Shown here piece by piece: positions 23,005-33,700 of a stretch of 64,000 bases of DNA. The position numbers were made by a program, and so were the translations under genes. Position 1 is the first letter of the stretch; every line of letters begins with the position of its first letter. Source of the stretch: Actinostola sp. cb2023 (taxonomy: Eukaryota; Cnidaria; Anthozoa; Actiniaria; Actinostolidae); assembly GCA_033675265.1 (NCBI GenBank), contig JAUJYZ010000806.1:1-64000 (forward strand), given 5' to 3'. The notes beneath the pieces were generated by a model, which was not told the DNA's origin, searched no databases, and saw only the letters and a program-made list of their open reading frames with translations.

Positions 23005-24412
23005 GCTCGCCACTGACAAATCACGATATTTTGCTCAACCTCGTCCAATAATTGCTTATTGTATTCATTATTGAACTTTTCTAAATATATTTTATTCTAT
23101 CATGTCTGTTGGTGGTTCTAATGGTGAACATTGTTTGTAATTGTGAACACTTTTGGCTTGCTTTTTAATGGCTTAATATTGTGTATTATTATCGATTTCA
23201 AGCCTTGCAATTCGATGTACAAGTTCCAAGTTGTCTTAAAACAATATTTATTTTTGTGTTATTTCGATACGAATGATAGAAAAATGTTAAAACGGAGTGA
23301 AGTCAGACAGCAGCGCTAAATTGCTGAGGTGTTCGCATGTTCATTGATGTATGCCGTTCATCACGCTCATGCAATTGCTAACAATGCAATAGCGCAAATT
23401 TGTATCACAAACTCGGACTTCTTATACATATTTCCTTCTCAATATTTGCTATTGTACCAGTGCAGGTACATTAGCGGCAATTTTACTCTATATCTCAAGA
23501 ACTACATATGTTATGAAATGCCAAGTTATGCGTGAGCATATGCGTGTTTACAATTAGATGCACATCGCAAAAACACGCACAATTTATCATTCCGATGCTG
23601 CTCTGCTCGTTCATTTTCAACACTTTTCGATTTATTGTTTTGTAAAGAAAAGTGTTATTATTTACCTTTTAGCTCATATAAAAACAAACTCCAAACTTTG
23701 TGTTTTTAGAAAGAAAATGCGAACTTTCCCCACTGAGAATTTTAAGGCGCGCTTAAAATTCGAATTTGTAAACAACAGTCGTCAGCTTACCTTGAATTAA
23801 AGTTGAAATTTTGCGCGGAATAAATGTCAGGAAGCCCAAAATAGCATTGAATGATTGAAAATAAATTAATATTTGCTCGGGTGAAATATTTTTTGTCGAT
23901 CTTAACTTTACGATATAAAAACGGCACTTTTACTGAAAAGTAAATTAGAACTGTTCACAATTAGAACCACATACTGTAGCACTGATTCATGGTTTTAGTG
24001 TTTGCAAGTTCTGTTCTCGTGTGCTTTCCGTGATCGTTCATCTCCGGGAATCTGTCAAGTTATTTTCTTCTTCGCCTTTCTTCCAATAAGTTCGTTTCAG
24101 TTACAGTTCGTAATGTCATTTGTACATCTACTCAGACTTTGTAAATTTGTACTGACTTTGTAACTGATTGCTCAAATGATTTTGCTTGAGTTCGAAGAAC
24201 CCTGAGGACACGAATCGAACAGAACGCTCGTCATCTTTGTGATCGAAACCTTGTAATCTGTTTGTTGTCGATTTCAGTTGATATCGTTTGCCGTATACGT
24301 AGACTGTTTATATTGCCATATTGCAATTCTTCGCTGAAAATTTTACTGAATGTGCTACGGTAGCTACATACATAATCTTTATTTCAACACTGAATCTCAT
24401 CATTAATTCCCA
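23005..24412. other. Foldback remnant, then no gene recognised
   Basis: The first 60 bases resemble the centre of the 3.27-kb foldback. The rest has short frames without motifs. AGGAAGCCC occurs near 23,831. Confidence 0.4.
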
Positions 24413-25282
24413 GCCTATCTAATCGAACGAAAAATCAATCGAACTCAATCAAACTTTATAATCGTTCGATTGAATTCGATTGAGTTTGCCAATTGAACAT
24501 AATCGAGCATATAATTTTTAGGTGAGTTCGATTATACAACCAGTTCGAACTCACTCGAACTATATAGTCAATCGGACTCAATTGAACGTAATTGAACTGG
24601 ATCAGTCCGATTTTGTTCGGTTACTGATGTTCGGTATTCTTTCAGCCCAGATGATTTTAATCATTATTTAAAAATAATGATAAGAAAAGTGCAAACATTT
24701 TATTGGTACACAATGAAAAATTATTAGATTTAGTTAGATTTAGTCTTAGTTAGATTTAGTTAGATTTAGATTTAGTCTCACTGATGAACAGGCTCTCTGT
24801 GCCAATTACTTTGAATGCTTTACCCTTTCACTTTCACCATTTTTTAATAGCGACTTTAACTATGCATTTGAAGCTGATTGCTTTCATTCAGTTGTCCGAG
24901 TGTGGATGAGTAGAACACGTAGTACGAGATGTATGTCAACTCAATTGCAAGCTCAAGTGTGAACAGCCTTTGTCAGTCTGATCGAGAATGATCGAACGGA
25001 AGATCGTTCACAGATTTGACCCAAAGTTCACAAAGTAAAACGAACCGTCGTTAGTCAGTTTCAGGAACATTGCTCAGGGAAATCCCGGGAAAAATGAAAA
25101 TCTGATATCAGTTGTGCAATTAAATGAAGAGTTCGATAATCGAACTTTCGATTGTGTTCGATTGGTAAAATTTTTGGGTGAGTTCGATTATGTTCGATTG
25201 GTGAACTCAATTGAATTCAATCGAATTCAAAATTCAATCGAATTCGATTAAGTTCAGTTACCGAACATTCGATTAGATAGGC
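24413..25282. mobile_element. E4: TIR element rich in TTCGATT motifs
   Basis: GCCTATCTAATCGAA at 24,413 and TTCGATTAGATAGGC ending at 25,282 are inverted termini. Both subterminal regions are dense in AATCGAAC/GTTCGATT words in either direction. No clear target duplication and no protein. Non-autonomous element of about 870 bp. Confidence 0.7.
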
Positions 25283-25419
25283 CGGGTTTATTTCAAAATG
25301 CTCTTCCTGAGAGCCGTGTGTACCGATATAAATTTTACACTATGTACTATATATCTATATAATTATAAAAAACAATTTTGTAAAAAATCATTATTAACTG
25401 CTAGCGGGAAATAGGATCA

Positions 25420-25733
25420 CTTTGACCGTGAGTGGTTTGGCATCGTTATTCAGGGACATTTTGAGTGAGCAGTTACGATTTTTGGATACTTTCTTCGCAT
25501 CTGAATCTTTGTGGAAAGTCTGTTGCGTGAGTGCTGTTGACAGCTTGCTTGTCAACATCTTTTTGCATCAAATGAAATCCAAAATTCGTTTTTTTATTCT
25601 AACTTTTTAGGAAAAAAATATTTTTAGATTCTGTTTTTTGGAGATGATAGATAATATTCAATTTGATTTGATTGTCAAAAAAACAACAAAGCCGGTGGTT
25701 TGAAAGGTTTTTGGGGTACCCTGATACCTTAAA
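25420..25733. mobile_element. Partial second copy of E1 (right end only)
   Basis: Sequence from TTTGACCGTGAGTGGTTTGG to GGGGTACCCTGATACC followed by TTAA matches 20,050-20,356. The left part of the element is missing. Confidence 0.8.
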
Positions 25734-26599
25734 TCCATTTAAATCAATAGCTTTATATAAGATAAACATCTAAATGATGTTTGTTGGGATAAATCACACA
25801 TAATTTTCAAAAGAAGAAGCGTAAAAGTGTTTATTAGAAACAACGAACTTCGACCGGCGAACTCGAGACTTCATGAGCCACCATGTTGTTCGTAAATCAC
25901 ATAAGTAGTTTCCTTTTGGTCATCACAATGATAAACATCTTTTAAATGATGTTTGTTGGGATTATTCGCAAAAGAAGAGCCACAAACTATCGGACTTCGT
26001 TGAAGTTTAATCAATCATAAATGTTGTTTCTTCTTCAGTCAACACGTCATAACTTTTGATCAACATTGAATATGACAAAAGCCTGACACAGTTTGACAGG
26101 TCAAAGTGTCGTGATTAATATGGTATAAAGATCAATAGAGTCGGATGTAACGCAAGGTCCATTAATTCGGTCAAACGGAGACGGTCATTTTCAAAACAAT
26201 GAGCCGCGACGTCTCAATTTTTAATTTAAAAGAAAATATCACGGTATTGTGGCGATCTTCATTCTATTAGCTTTAAAATGATGTAAAGTTGATAGGAATT
26301 GGTCAAATAATAAGCAAATTATTATTATTTTCCGAGACGTACCCGCCAAGGTGAACCGTATCCTTAATTTACCGTTGCTGTAAACAATTTAATACAATAG
26401 TTAGCATAGAACAAAAGTATAACATACAACTTTCAACACTACAGCAATTATAAGCACTTTAACAATTAAAACTTTCTGATTGGTCTTCTGTGATCCTGTA
26501 GTTGGGTATGAAAAGCATAACTCACTTAGATGAATTCACCTTTATCTGATTTATCATTACAAATATTACTAGCAGCTACTCAAAACGAATTACTGAAAA
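25734..26599. other. Non-coding with a short direct repeat
   Basis: GATAAACATCT...AAATGATGTTTGTTGGGAT occurs twice, near 25,760 and 25,930. No gene seen. Confidence 0.4.
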
Positions 26600-27272
26600 C
26601 ATGTCAAGTTCTCTAGACTCCAACAGAAATTATGTAACATGGTAAGTTATTTTTCAATTTGTTTCTTGGAAAAAACAGTTTGTTTTACAGCATTTGTTAA
26701 AATACAGTGTACTTATGATTCCAAATAATCTCTCCAACTGATGACCCAGCAAAGGTTCGTGACTTTTTAAAAACATGGGAGGAGAATCATCTCGACAAAG
26801 AGAAAGAAAATTTGCCAAAGCGAAAAGAAAGTCAATCTTCAGAGGTATGTCTATTGTATGCTTTTTGTATGTATTTCACCAACTTGAATAGGCGATGGTA
26901 GATACAATGTAGGTCTTTACGATACCTAACAACACTGGCTTATGTCCATAACGTTCAATTGTGAATTTTAAGCTATTTTGAATAAACCAGACAAAACTGG
27001 CCTTACCAGTGGTAATGCTTTCGCCTATCTCCTATTGCCTCCGACAACGTATTTTTAAATAACTGTAGACAAAATATCAAACAAACAGTTTTGTATGGCG
27101 AATCTTTCAGACTTAGGCTTTTTGATTACGTCGTGTATTGATATAATTTTCATGTCTTTCTCATTGTGTTGAAAGAAGATAAGGAACTAAAAGCCTAAAG
27201 ATCAAGAAGAAAGTGGGAAATATTTTGGAAAGTGGTGAATCGGCAGGAAATAATACCACCAAAGTTGTTCTT
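26600..27272 (+). CDS. Possible exons of an unrecognised gene
   Basis: Three short plus-strand frames each end at good donors: ATGTCAAGTTCTCTAGACTC...ACATG|GTAAGT near 26,640; a frame with 'VRDFLKTWEENHLDKEKEN' ending CAGAG|GTATGT near 26,846; and a frame with 'GNILESGESAGNNTTKVV' ending at GAG|GTAAG near 27,273. They may be the 5' end of a host or transposon gene cut off by the repeats downstream. I do not recognise the product. Confidence 0.25.
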
Positions 27273-27466
27273 GAGGTAAGAAAATTATTTTTCAATAACA
27301 GAGCGTAATCTGCAATGGCTTGAATCCCACTAACGCATATGCTATCCCAAGAGACCATAATACTAAGAGAGCGAATCGAGCGGAATGATGTTTGGGATAT
27401 GCTCGTGCCGCTAAATCTTTTTTTTGTAACTGGAAGGTGAGCACAATTGAGGATTCTGTTTGTATA

Positions 27467-27685
27467 ACTTCTACAGTTTTAATCCAATCAAAATGATACT
27501 TGGCAATGTGACAGCATATGTCAAGGCAACAAATTTATTCTTTTTTGTTTTTTTGATTTTTATGATTTTTGGTGGGAAAATGATGTCATGAACATGCCAA
27601 CAAATTTTGAAATTCAAAACTACACAAAATTAATCATAGCTGAAATAATATCTCAGATATCATTATTCAATCCAAAGATATTAAT
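27467..27685 (+). mobile_element. Left part of a foldback repeat, interrupted by the 8.2-kb insertion
   Basis: TCTACAGTTTTAATCCAATC onward matches the left arm of the 1,067-1,688 foldback (about 80% by eye) up to AATCCAAAGATATTAAT. There it stops and the CATCGCCCAGAATGGC terminus begins. The match resumes at 35,902 with TTTGAAATTTCTGCC. Confidence 0.75.
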
Positions 27686-27701
27686 CATCGCCCAGAATGG
27701 C
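27686..27701 (+). repeat. Left TIR of the 8.2-kb element
   Basis: CATCGCCCAGAATGGC, identical in inverse to 35,886-35,901. Similarity stops after 16 bases apart from a weak GGACAT nearby. Confidence 0.75.
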
Positions 27702-28195
27702 CTTTGTTTGAGGGACATCAAGCAAAATTTGGAATACATTAAATAACCTTCATCAATAATTCAACATGTTTCATATGTCCATGTAATTGGTTGAATCGAC
27801 GTCCTATTGGGGAATGCACAATCCAGCACATTTCCGGACCGATTAAAAGTGTGAATTGCGGTTCTATAGAAGGGTGTATACTATTGTTAAAATACTCCTT
27901 TGTTGATCGAAGTCAGGCGCTGTAAATTAGATGATTGCTTGAGAGGCCGGCCGTAGCAAGCAGCATTATGCTTTTAGTAATGCTTTACTAGCTGCATTAT
28001 CTACAAGCTTCCTTGTGTGATTCAAAACTCTTGAAAAAATAATTTGTACCGATCGGCGATAGCTAGTTCGGTACATAATTGTTCGTGTTTGATGTGACGT
28101 GTAAAGCTTCTTCTGGGTTTACTGATTTTACTGATTCTTTATTTTAAAAGATGATAGCAATAATTGATAGCATATTGGTCATGACTTTGTATTTG
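27702..28195. other. Subterminal non-coding region of the 8.2-kb element
   Basis: No motif-bearing frame. It lies between the left TIR and the 3' stem-loop of the zinc-finger gene. Confidence 0.4.
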
Positions 28196-28201
28196 TTTGT
28201 T

Positions 28202-28217
28202 GGCTCTCAAAAGAGCC
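28202..28217 (-). terminator. Histone-type 3' stem-loop of the zinc-finger gene
   Basis: On the minus strand this reads GGCTCT-TTTG-AGAGCC, a six-base-pair stem with a four-base loop, preceded by CAAC and followed by AACAAAC. This is the form of the stem-loop that ends replication-dependent histone mRNAs in animals. It lies 24 bases past the stop codon at 28,241. Downstream, ACAAAGTCATGA resembles the sequence after the partner gene's stem-loop and may serve as the purine-rich downstream element. Confidence 0.75.
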
Positions 28218-28240
28218 GTTGATTGTTTTTTTTTTTTCAG

Positions 28241-28708
28241 TCAACAGACTGAAGAAAATAAAGCTTTCACTTTATCAACTTGAACACCGGCGCTAACCAT
28301 ACGACTCTTTTCTAAACCGATGAAAACATATCGTCTATTGAGTGCTTTGATCTTTTCATCTTCTGTCGCATCCTCGGAAATGTTGTCCATGGCACAGAAG
28401 ATTATTCTGTAGTTTCGGATGCTGATCTTATGGGTTTTCTCGACGTGCCGCACTAGACGTTGAAGCTCCACCCCATAATACCGACAGGACGGTATCTTAC
28501 ACGCTTCGGGGATATGTCGATCGCCTTTGGAATATGTGTTTCTAGGTAGCTTGTGTTTACGGTCACTCTTGTTTGGCATAGGTAGCTCCTCGTTGTTTAA
28601 ACGAGTAATACCTGGATGGACACGTCTCAAATGTTGGTCTAAGCATTGAAACGTAAGCCCTTGCTGCTTGTAGCCATGGATTCTGCAAACACCAGTTCTC
28701 TTACTCAT
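28241..28708 (-). CDS. Two-finger zinc protein, intronless (155 aa)
   Basis: An uninterrupted 155-codon frame. Two similar zinc-finger-like units are visible: C-x-IHGYKQQGLTFQCLDQHLRRVH at residues 8-31, and CKIPSCRYYGVELQRLVRHVEKTH at about residues 71-94. Each has Cys residues followed by L-x2-H-x3-H. A basic linker (SDRKHKLPRNTYSKGD) separates them; the C-terminal part has a charged helix-like region. It is divergently transcribed from the chromodomain gene, with 212 bp between the start codons, and ends in a histone-type stem-loop. Probably a nucleic-acid-binding protein; function unknown. The frame is intact. Confidence 0.7.
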   Translation of the reverse strand: MSKRTGVCRIHGYKQQGLTFQCLDQHLRRVHPGITRLNNEELPMPNKSDRKHKLPRNTYSKGDRHIPEACKIPSCRYYGVELQRLVRHVEKTHKISIRNYRIIFCAMDNISEDATEDEKIKALNRRYVFIGLEKSRMVSAGVQVDKVKALFSSVC

Positions 28709-28920
28709 TGTGTCAGCTGACTTAGTGGTCCAGATGACACAGTGAGTTGTGTCGGCATGTTCGTTGCATCATGTTTGTTTCGATTGGCTTATTTCCTAAC
28801 AAAACAATAATAATGTTTTGTTTCGCAGCGATTACAATTGGTGGATTTCGATCCTCCGAATTTGCATATAAAGATCTCCTTGCTCCTTCTCCCTCATTCC
28901 AGTTTTAAAATTGTTGCAAG
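28709..28920. promoter_or_regulatory. Divergent promoter of the zinc-finger and chromodomain genes
   Basis: This 212-bp spacer holds TATAAA at 28,867-28,872, 49 bases before the chromodomain ATG, and two inverted CCAAT boxes (GATTGG near 28,783 and ATTGG near 28,838). A short spacer with CCAAT boxes between head-to-head intronless genes is the layout of animal histone gene pairs. Roles of the boxes are inferred. Confidence 0.55.
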
Positions 28921-29493
28921 ATGAACAAGCGTCCAAGACCATCTCCTGGCTTTTATGAAAAGCTTGAGAATGTCAAGCTACCAAGTCAACAGAAAGTTAA
29001 GCGATCTCTAGAAACTCTTGACGGAGAGTACTTTGTCGAAAGTCTTCTGGCCAAACGGAAAAGAGAAAAGCAAACACAATACTTGGTGAAATGGAAGGAT
29101 TGGAGAGTGGAGGACAGTACCTGGGAACCCGTAAGACACCTACCAGCGTCTGTCATCGAAGCGTTCGAGCATCCTAGCCCCCATGATGAATGACTACAAG
29201 TTGCTCGAGAGCGCCTAGCTAATGTTCTAGAGAGAGGCCTAAAGACATCGTTGATGACAAAAGAAGTGCTTGAATTCAAGCATGATGTCCTACGCAAGCT
29301 TTTTCCTGGTCTTCCCTCTGACATCTCAAAGAAACCGTACCTAGCATCGAGGCAAGAGTTCCAAGATGTTGGCCTCGAATCCTCCCTTGCCCGTACAGCC
29401 ACTCTCCGGTACGATACGACGAATACAGTTTCCTGTGAAGATGCAAGTACTTCTCGGTCTCTCGCCAAAGTTCCTTCCAGATTGCAAGTCTAG
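28921..29493 (+). pseudogene. Chromodomain protein gene with one in-frame TGA
   Basis: The frame starts at 28,921 (MNKRPRPSPGFYEKLENV) and encodes a chromodomain at about residues 38-75: 'EYFVESLLAKRK', 'TQYLVKWKDW', 'DSTWEPVRHL', with the aromatic residues (Y, W, W) expected of a methyl-lysine cage. At 29,191-29,193 a TGA interrupts it, but the same frame then continues open for 99 more codons (LQVARERLANVLERGLKT...) to TAG at 29,491. CGA to TGA is a typical CpG-decay change, so the ancestral protein was probably about 190 residues. Alternatively the 90-residue product is the functional form, or the TGA is a sequence error. No introns. Followed by a histone-type stem-loop. Confidence 0.7.
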
Positions 29494-29580
29494 TACCTGG
29501 AAACGAAGACCCATTCAAAAGCTCCAAATTTCCTTTTTAAAGGAACACTTATAATCACTCAGTTGATTACACACAAAAAC

Positions 29581-29596
29581 GGCTCTCTTCAGAGCC
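29581..29596 (+). terminator. Histone-type 3' stem-loop of the chromodomain gene
   Basis: GGCTCT-CTTC-AGAGCC, with upstream ACAAAAAC and downstream AACACAAAATCAAAAAGTCA. Stem identical to the one behind the zinc-finger gene. It lies 88 bases beyond the distal stop. Spacing and flanks fit histone mRNA 3' ends, where the stem-loop binding protein and U7 snRNP direct cleavage without polyadenylation; that use here is inferred. Confidence 0.75.
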
Positions 29597-30156
29597 AACA
29601 CAAAATCAAAAAGTCAATGATCTAAAAAATGCTATCTACAAACTATACTTCTTATTAGAAAATAAAGTCATATTGTAAAATATTATATCAGCGCGTGCTT
29701 GATGACGCGCGTGAAACATAAACAGAATATTATGAGAATCTTACGATAAAAGCGAACAACGTTTCAATGTCCTTCACGGCATCATTATAGGGCCATTTGT
29801 ATGAGCGAAAATAAAACGCATCTTATCTTGGTCGCGACTGAAATAAGACGTGAACTAATACAGTGGAGACCCGATTTATCGAACTGTGGATTTCTCAAAC
29901 CTCCCTATAACTCAAACCGAATATAGTTTCCTTTGGATTGAATGTTACTGTAATTTTACCCCTGATAACTCGAATTTTTACACCGGGTCAGAAAAGTCAG
30001 AAAATTGATCAGTTTAAAGAATTTTTACTAGACATGCAAGTGACATGACAAATACTATTAATAGAAGAATAAAATTCACACATTCGCTAAACTACGCGTA
30101 CAGAGGGTTCGTCTTCTTTATATAAAACCAGAGCAAAGTTTGTGGTTGCTAATCAT

Positions 30157-30420
30157 ATTTATTTACTATGGAACATACTTCAATAGGATTCTAACTCATA
30201 TTGAGTTTGGTGAACTTGTAAAAGTCAAAAAGCAAACTTGGTACTTGTGGGATCTGGGGGCAAAGTTGCATGCCAACTATCAATATGATCAACAGAAAAC
30301 AGCACATGTTCCATATTCTCTGTTATTTTCTATATATTTATTTACTATGGAACATACTTCAATAGGATTCTAACTCATATTGAGTTTGGTGAACTTGTAA
30401 AAGTCAAAAAGCAAACTTGA
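30157..30420. repeat. Direct repeat of about 85 bp
   Basis: ATTTACTATGGAACATACTT...GTCAAAAAGCAAACTTG occurs at about 30,157-30,240 and again at about 30,336-30,420, almost identical, in the spacer between the chromodomain gene and the transposase 3' end. Confidence 0.85.
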
Positions 30421-30768
30421 GTGTTGAGAAATATATCTCACAAGTGAGCGCAGTGAACAAGTGTGATATTTCTCTGAACACGAGAAGATAAATTCCATGT
30501 CTCCAAGCAGCCATGTAATTTACTTTTTATCATATAACAATCAGTGGCAGAAAACAATGATATCACCACTGGCCACTGGTAGCGGTGTTGATATGGATTT
30601 TATGATGTTGCTATCAGCCAGTATACCACTGATTGTGAGCCTGATTGTCATATGATAAAAATAGATTCTTAGTAATAAGTAGATATGTAGTGATTAATTT
30701 TAAACCAGTGAGAAATTCCCATCAACAACTCATGCTAAAAATACATACCGGTAGTACTGGATTAAGGA

Positions 30769-33700
30769 TTATGCATGTACATTAGAAAAGGAAACAATTT
30801 TATCAATTAGTTCTTGTTTCCTCATTTTCTTATTTACTGGCATGGTAAGTCCTTCTAGGATCAAGACCAGGTCATTTCTTGATTTCCTTTTCAGTTCTTG
30901 TTCTGAAAACGAAGGATTAGTGGAAGGGTGGTCCTCCATTTCTTCATCTTGTTGGCAACTTATTCTTTGGACTTGTGCTGCACTTTTCTGCTTCCCTCCA
31001 CAAAACCAAAATTCGTCATTTAATTTCCTGTATCGTCGAGACACTCTTTCTTTATTTCTGAGTAATTCTTGTCGTTTCTCAACTTTTAGCATGCTTGCGC
31101 AGGCATCCCATCTATTTATTTTCCTTGTAAAGTAACGACGAAAATCATCATTCTTCTTTTCGACCTCTGCAATGCATAAAATTCATTTTCAACATTTTAC
31201 ATAATTATAAATTAAGGAACTTGATGTAGAACGTGAATGTATCTTCAGTTTCTTACCTTGACCACTGAATATCTTTAAACTGCCATATTTCTGAAGTACG
31301 TCACCAGCATGGTAAATCAATATATGAATGTATGGAGTGATTGGGTTGTTTTGACTGTATCCTTGAAGATTGTTCATTGACATAAGGTGTCTTGCCCACA
31401 GAAGTGCCTATTTTTCAAAATAAACAAATTATTAGTATGAGAAGGTCAGGTGTGTAATGATAAAAAGATGGGTAAAAGGAAAACTGTAACACTGTGTAAA
31501 AAAATGTACTTAACTTTAGTGACGTTTTGAGCCTTGGCCCTTCGTCAGAGTAAGAGAGGATAAGGGCCAAGGCTCAAAACATCAGTAAAGGTAAGTTTTT
31601 ACACTGTGTTACAGTTTTCTTTTTACCCTGGCATCTATGAAATAAATATGTTGATGACAGAACAGGAGTACCTCTGAATGAAATCCTGTGATTTGAGCTT
31701 CTGTAGGGTTGTTGGCAGTGAATATTTCAAAAAGCTTTCTGAAATCCTACAGAAAAATAAACATACAAAAACAGTGGTTAGTATCCATACTAAAAGATTA
31801 ATATCAAATCATGTTGCAAAGCATCCTGCTGACCACAGTACAATCTGGTAAAAACAAAAGACAAAAATACATTTGTATTTGAGATTATCATCCATAGGAT
31901 TGTGACCTTTCCACAAGTTTCTGGTTTTAGGATATCTGGAAACTTCTCAGGGAGGAGCTTTAATAGGCGCTTCTTGTCGTTGCCCATCAGTGAAGTCCAC
32001 TCCTTCTTTCCATCTTTCCCATCCCAAACAGAAAAGCTGACTCCACAACTCTTGATGGATCTTATCAGAGCATCAAGATGACTTGTATTCTGACTTTGGC
32101 GTTCACTATAAAAGGCATCTTGTTGGTCCCAGTTGATTGCTTCTAAAATGATTCCATTTTCCAGTCGGTCAGTTATCCTTAAGAGCATGTGTAGTTCATC
32201 ACAAACAACATGATCGACTGGAATATTGAATAATGGTTTGCCTTTGCAACCTTTCTCTTTGGTCCAGTTGTTGTTTAGCACTCTCTTCATTTCTGGGCTA
32301 TTGAAGTATTCTCTGGTCAGGCATAGCTCGCAGCGCTGGGCTGAAGATACCTTACACCAAATGCAGGAGTGGGAAGAGTTGGCAGCCTTCATCCCCATTG
32401 CTATGAGTAGAAACTGAAATAAAACACAATATTGTCATCATACTAACATTATACAATGAAACTCAACGATTGAACCACTATCAAGCTAAATAATACAACA
32501 AACCTTCCGACAATTTGTGAGAGTTTGTTATCATTTAGCTTGGTAATGGTGTCATGTGAATGACGAAATGCCATTCACTATTATTCTTATCGCTCAGTTT
32601 CACTGACAGTATAATGTTTAACTAAATCCTTACTTATCATACTAACATTGTTTTCAATTAAAAAAATTATCAAAAGTTATAAATACCTTGTAGTCTCCAC
32701 CAAGAAAGAACTCTAAATTGACTTTTAGATTATCAATCTCCAAGGAACCTTGCTCAATTAGAGAGTTGACATCTTTAATAACATTACCAAGTGATAAAGT
32801 TTAGCTTGGAGTAATCTTCTGCTGTCTTGATTGCTGCAATGGTATGTGTTCCTGAAAACATGTTTACAAAAGAGTAATTAATTTATAGAACTTAAACCAC
32901 ACCTTTTAACATGAATGAATTTAATTTGAATCAAAGACATTATCGTCTCTTGTTATATGGCTATTTCAGATAACATTGTATCAACTTGATTGGCTTATGT
33001 TGTTGTACAATGGTCTAGCTAAAATGGGAATTTCAACTCACCGGCACTTGACAAGCATGTGTTGGTGTCATTCAGCAATGCAAAGGAGAACACAAACAAA
33101 GAACTTGTATGAGACATTTTTGCTCCATCGCCAGCAATCTTTACCTGCATGACAAAAAATAGTATTTTTTAAATGTCAGCTGGACTCGACTTGTGTACCA
33201 AGTCTAGTTGGATATTAATTAACAACTGGCATGGATATTTACCGTCACAATACCACCAATTTATTCATATAACTTAAAATAAAAATACCTTGATGGAAAC
33301 TTCCCCATGGCCATGGTTGTCTGGCAATGTATTGAGCTATATGAGTATGATGAAATGAAAAATAAGCTTAGTTAAATAAGCAGAACAAACATAGCGTTCG
33401 AGTAGATTGTAAACTTACACAATTCCTAATTTCCGTTTCCAAAAGATCCTTGAACGGTAGCTCAGCACCAGGGCAAGTTCCTGGTGTTTTACGGAGATCA
33501 AGTTTGGAATCGAGGAACTTTGTACATCCCTCTACAAGATAACTTCTGGGAAGTTGCTCTCCTCCTACTACTTGTGTGAGCTCGTGATAAGCCTCGTTTG
33601 AGACAGAAAAACGATCCATTATATAAACGATTCCCCTGACTTTTTCTTTATCCTCTTTGCTAAGGGATTCGAAGCCTTGGATTTTCTTGTCGGATCGATC

